DNA of 8,832 bases from Actinomycetota bacterium (GTDB lineage: Bacteria > Actinomycetota > Actinomycetes > Nanopelagicales > Nanopelagicaceae), in the NCBI GenBank assembly GCA_009702205.1, contig WLIM01000039.1, positions 1 through 8,832 of the forward strand. The letters are read 5' to 3'. Below, piece by piece: positions 6,957 to 8,832 of the stretch. The position numbers and the translations under genes were made by a program. Under the pieces are notes generated by a model. That model was not told the DNA's origin. It saw nothing but the letters and a program-made list of their open reading frames with translations, and did not search any database. How positions within the stretch are numbered: the stretch's first letter is position 1; every line of letters begins with the position of its first letter.

Positions 6957-7049
6957 ATGAGTTCGCCGCGCGTTAATCTTCTGGCAGATTCGGACGCACC
7001 CGTCCGATTCCCAAAGGTGGATTTCCGCCTCTTGGTAAGAGAGCAGTAG
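6957..7049 (+). CDS. Possible 30-residue upstream ORF in the binding-protein leader
   Basis: An ATG at 6957 opens a 30-codon frame starting MSSPRVNLL and ending LLVREQ, with stop TAG at 7047-7049. The stop touches the AGAAAGAG ribosome binding site of the downstream binding-protein gene, a layout that would allow coupling. The peptide is fairly rich in Leu and Val but has no run of them, so it is not a convincing branched-chain attenuator peptide. There is no strong Shine-Dalgarno site before the ATG. It spans both downstream stem-loops, so ribosome passage would melt them. A second, ten-codon frame starts at the ATG at 6944 and ends at 6976. Either could be chance; no homologue is recognised. 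Confidence 0.25.
   Translation: MSSPRVNLLADSDAPVRFPKVDFRLLVREQ
6990..7007 (+). other. Short perfect hairpin in the leader of the binding-protein gene
   Basis: TCGGAC (6990-6995) pairs with GTCCGA (7002-7007) around the loop GCACCC (6996-7001), giving a six-pair perfect stem. It lies about 50 bases upstream of the binding-protein start and directly before a second, longer hairpin. No T-run follows it. It is probably part of a structured 5' leader RNA rather than a terminator; its function is unknown. Confidence 0.45.
7011..7035 (+). promoter_or_regulatory. Ten-pair hairpin in the leader of the binding-protein gene
   Basis: CCAA (7011-7014) plus AGGTGG (7015-7020) pair with CCGCCT (7025-7030) and TTGG (7032-7035) around the tetraloop ATTT. 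This gives ten pairs (one G-T) with a single bulged C at 7031. The hairpin ends 20-28 bases before the two candidate starts of the binding-protein gene and leaves the ribosome binding site free. It is followed by TAAGAGAG, not a T-run, so it is not a standard terminator. It may stabilise the mRNA 5' end or act in regulation. An alternative partner for GGTGGA (7016-7021) is TCCACC at 6935-6940. No known riboswitch family was recognised. Confidence 0.45.
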
Positions 7050-7055
7050 AAAGAG
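7048..7055 (+). promoter_or_regulatory. Shine-Dalgarno candidate bearing on the binding-protein start
   Basis: AGAAAGAG is placed 8 bases before the GTG at 7064, but overlaps the GTG at 7055. Spacing therefore favours 7064 as the actual start, four to five residues from the longer reading (three codons later). A weaker alternative, AAGAGAG at 7037-7043, sits 11 bases before 7055 and would serve the longer form. Confidence 0.45.
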
Positions 7056-8398
7056 TGAATGCAGTGAATCTTCGCAAACCTCTGATTCTCACCGTAGTCG
7101 CATCAGCGCTGGTGGGGTCTCTAGCAATAAGTAGTGTTTCGGCATCTGCCGCTGGCGATCAAGGAGTTTCCGACTCTGAAATCGTTCTAGGAATGCAATT
7201 GCCACAAACCGGAGCAGCAAGCCCTGGTTACAACAAAGTTGATGATGCCGCACGCGCATACTTTGATTATGTAAATTCAAAGGGTGGCGTAAATGGCCGC
7301 AATATAAAGCTTGTAGTTAAGGACGATACTTACAAGGCGGGTCTAACTATTACTTCAGCTTCTAAGTTGATCAACGAAGATAAGATTTTTGCATTCTTCG
7401 GATCTGTTGGAACTCAAACTCACGTATCTGTTATTAAAGATATTAACCGACGCAAGATTCCGGATATCTTTGTGAACAGTGGATTCAGCGGTTTCTATAC
7501 CGATCCAAAGAAATACCCAACAACATTTGGTGGACTTGGAACTTACACAGTCGAAGCCAAGATTCTTGGAAAGTATCTAAAGGATAAGTATTCAGATAAG
7601 AAGATTGGTGTTCTTTATCAGTCAGATGACTTTGGTCGCAATGCGCTAGCAGGATTTGCTACAGCAGGACTTAAGTTTGAGGCCAAGAAGACCTCTGCTT
7701 CATTTATTGCTGGTACTCAAGGTTCAATTGGACTTGCCAGTCAAATCTCACAATTGAAAGCGAATGGCGTTGATATTGTAATTATCGCCGCTGTTTCTTC
7801 TGCTACAGCAGTCGCTTACGCAACAGCTGCTCAACTTGGTTACAAGCCTTCAAAGTGGGCTGTAATTAGCGTTGGTGCAGATGCAACAACATTCCAAACA
7901 ATTCTTGGATCTAAGGGTGTACCTGCAGCAACAAGCGCAGCGATGTTAGCTGGAACTATTTCAGCTTCTCATGCGCCAGCAGCGGGCGAAGCTGATGACG
8001 TATACGTCAAAGCATTCAAGAAAATCAACGATGACTTTAACAAGGGTCCAGATAAGCGTTGGGATAACAACATTCTGCAAGGTATGAATATCGCTTACCT
8101 AGCAACCGAAGCGCTTATGGGTGTTGGAAAAGATCTAACACGCGCAAAGTTGATCTCTTACCTTGAGAACAATGGTTCAAAGTTGAGCAGTGCGGCGCTT
8201 GCCCCACTTGGTTATTCAAAGTCAACACACGAAGCCTTCACTGGTTTCTGGATTGGCCAATATGACGCCACAACATTGCTTGCACCAATAGATGGAAAGC
8301 GCGTTGTTTACACAACCGATTCCGGATCTGGCGCAGTAACAGTTTCCAACTACAAGCGTCCAGCAATTGCTGATGACGCGCTACCAAAGGTTGCGTGA
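7055..8398 (+). CDS. Exported substrate-binding protein of the Liv-type ABC importer (Peripla_BP_6)
   Basis: This 447-residue protein is an extracytoplasmic solute-binding protein of the LivK-like superfamily and probably feeds the LivHMGF importer encoded upstream. It has a basic N-terminus (LRK), a hydrophobic core and a Sec-type cleavage region around SVSASAAG (after residue 32 or 33). There is no lipobox, and the entire protein contains no cysteine. The mature part opens with IVLGMQLPQTG, followed by YVNSKGGVNGR, LVVKDD and the FFGSVGTQTHVSVIKDINRRKIP region, all typical of Peripla_BP_6. It is longer than classical LivK (about 370 residues). Substrate could be branched-chain or other amino acids, amides or related compounds; this is not resolved. 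GTG at 7064 is an equally or more likely start. Lysine is mostly AAG and asparagine often AAC, unlike the AAA/AAT-rich genes upstream, which suggests high expression. A secreted hydrolase-like gene follows with nine bases between stop and start. Confidence 0.9.
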   Translation: MNAVNLRKPLILTVVASALVGSLAISSVSASAAGDQGVSDSEIVLGMQLPQTGAASPGYNKVDDAARAYFDYVNSKGGVNGRNIKLVVKDDTYKAGLTITSASKLINEDKIFAFFGSVGTQTHVSVIKDINRRKIPDIFVNSGFSGFYTDPKKYPTTFGGLGTYTVEAKILGKYLKDKYSDKKIGVLYQSDDFGRNALAGFATAGLKFEAKKTSASFIAGTQGSIGLASQISQLKANGVDIVIIAAVSSATAVAYATAAQLGYKPSKWAVISVGADATTFQTILGSKGVPAATSAAMLAGTISASHAPAAGEADDVYVKAFKKINDDFNKGPDKRWDNNILQGMNIAYLATEALMGVGKDLTRAKLISYLENNGSKLSSAALAPLGYSKSTHEAFTGFWIGQYDATTLLAPIDGKRVVYTTDSGSGAVTVSNYKRPAIADDALPKVA

Positions 8399-8400
8399 GG
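8397..8400 (+). promoter_or_regulatory. Shine-Dalgarno site overlapping the binding-protein stop codon
   Basis: GAGG overlaps the TGA stop (8396-8398) of the binding-protein gene and lies 6 bases before the ATG at 8407. It fixes the start of the secreted hydrolase-like gene and points to coupled translation of the two exported proteins. Confidence 0.7.
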
Positions 8401-8406
8401 ATAAAA

Positions 8407-8832
8407 ATGAAAAACGTTAACTTCAAGAAACTAATCGCAACACTCGGTGCAAGCGCACTAATATCAACAGGCTTGGTAGTTGCTGTTGCAACTCCTGCCC
8501 AAGCTGCTGATCCAGTATGTGTGACTGATGCTAAAACAGATGTCATCACATGTAACGGCAAGTTAAGCAACGGCGCTGCATACAAGACAATGGTTCCATC
8601 TAACTACGATGGCACTTTCTATTTCTGGCAACACGGTATTCGCCCTTCATATCCATACCCTGGTTACACAGTGCCTAAGGGTGTTGAACAGATGGCTCCT
8701 ACAAGTGTTAACCACAAAATTGACACAACAAAGTCAATGCTTGGACTTGGTTACGGCCTAGCTGCATATGACTGTTCTTCAGGTGGTCTACATGGCTGGA
8801 ACACTGCAGACTGCGTAGAAATGCTCAATGAA
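8407..8832 (+). CDS. Secreted alpha/beta-hydrolase-like protein, 3' end cut by the window edge
   Basis: The frame opens at ATG 8407 and is still open at the window end (142 residues visible). The first 33 residues are a clear Sec signal peptide: basic MKNVNFKK, a hydrophobic core, and ATPAQA before AD, with predicted cleavage after Ala33. The mature part has Cys38 and Cys49 close together, then Cys123 and Cys136, consistent with disulphides in an exported protein. The segment VPSNYDGTFYFWQHGIRP (His76-Gly77) resembles the strand and oxyanion HG region of secreted alpha/beta hydrolases and esterases, in which a VPxNWNGTLxxxxHG pattern occurs. GLGYGLAAYDCSSGG fits the following strand-loop. The nucleophile elbow and the rest of the triad would lie beyond the edge, so the class is inferred. 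It is probably coupled to the binding-protein gene and may act on extracellular substrates. Confidence 0.6.
   Translation, partial: MKNVNFKKLIATLGASALISTGLVVAVATPAQAADPVCVTDAKTDVITCNGKLSNGAAYKTMVPSNYDGTFYFWQHGIRPSYPYPGYTVPKGVEQMAPTSVNHKIDTTKSMLGLGYGLAAYDCSSGGLHGWNTADCVEMLNE

Noticed and set aside
6933..6961. Possible promoter: TTTCCA (6933-6938), 17-base spacer, TATGAG (6956-6961)
   Set aside because: Each box matches only four of six consensus bases, which is too weak to annotate, although a promoter somewhere in this gap is likely.
6902..7035. Intrinsic terminator after livM
   Set aside because: None of the three stem-loops is followed by a T-run, so none was called a terminator.
7011..7035. 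Guanidine-type or other known riboswitch
   Set aside because: The hairpin loops (GCACCC and ATTT) do not match loop consensus sequences that I can recall; only an unclassified structured leader is supported.
3452..8398. Urea or short-chain amide (UrtABCDE/Fmd) importer
   Set aside because: It belongs to the same superfamily, but gene order is ATPases-permeases-binding protein rather than urtABCDE, and there are no urease or amidase genes in view. The substrate is left open.
8238..8585. Minus-strand 115-codon open frame across the binding-protein/hydrolase junction
   Set aside because: It runs antisense through two well-supported genes and a signal peptide and shows no recognisable domain.
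1..8832. CRISPR arrays, tRNA genes, insertion sequences, attachment sites, defence systems
   Set aside because: No repeat-spacer arrays, cloverleaf sequences, transposase motifs or inverted terminal repeats were seen on either strand; the region is dense with ordinary core genes.

Overview
The window looks like a streamlined, low-to-moderate G+C actinobacterium, plausibly a freshwater planktonic lineage such as the Nanopelagicales (acI) group. The genus-level placement is inference. It rests on the glmM, acpS and alr cluster typical of Actinobacteria, frequent GTG starts, A/T-rich third codon positions and almost no spacing between genes. All genes are on the + strand and no mobile element, rRNA, tRNA or CRISPR array is visible.

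Bases 1-3455 are a cell-envelope and core-metabolism block. It holds glmM (UDP-GlcNAc precursor synthesis, cut by the left edge by only a few codons), a PAP2-family membrane phosphatase, acpS (holo-ACP synthase) and alr (alanine racemase, D-Ala for peptidoglycan). The last three are joined by TAATG stop/start overlaps.

Bases 3452-6881 are a complete set of membrane-side components of a LivGFHM-type (HAAT family) amino-acid ABC importer, in the order ATPase, ATPase, permease, permease. The first ATPase gene starts inside the alr stop codon (GTGA), so envelope block and transporter form one uninterrupted chain of eight genes with no gap above 21 bases.

Bases 6882-7054 are the only real intergenic space. 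They hold three short stem-loops, a 30-codon open frame ending at the next gene's ribosome binding site, and a possible alternative pairing. This looks like a structured 5' leader, but no known riboswitch class was recognised.

Bases 7055-8832 encode exported proteins. The first is a large Peripla_BP_6 substrate-binding protein with a Sec signal but no lipobox cysteine. The second, cut by the right edge, is a secreted protein resembling alpha/beta hydrolases, whose ribosome binding site overlaps the binding-protein stop codon. The natural reading is that the binding protein supplies the LivHMGF importer and that the hydrolase may release substrate outside the cell. Substrate identity cannot be read from the sequence.

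Most of the window is ordinary core genome. The points worth a second look are the structured leader at 6882-7054, the asymmetric ATPase pair, the unanchored binding protein paired with a secreted hydrolase, and the direct coupling of alr to the importer.
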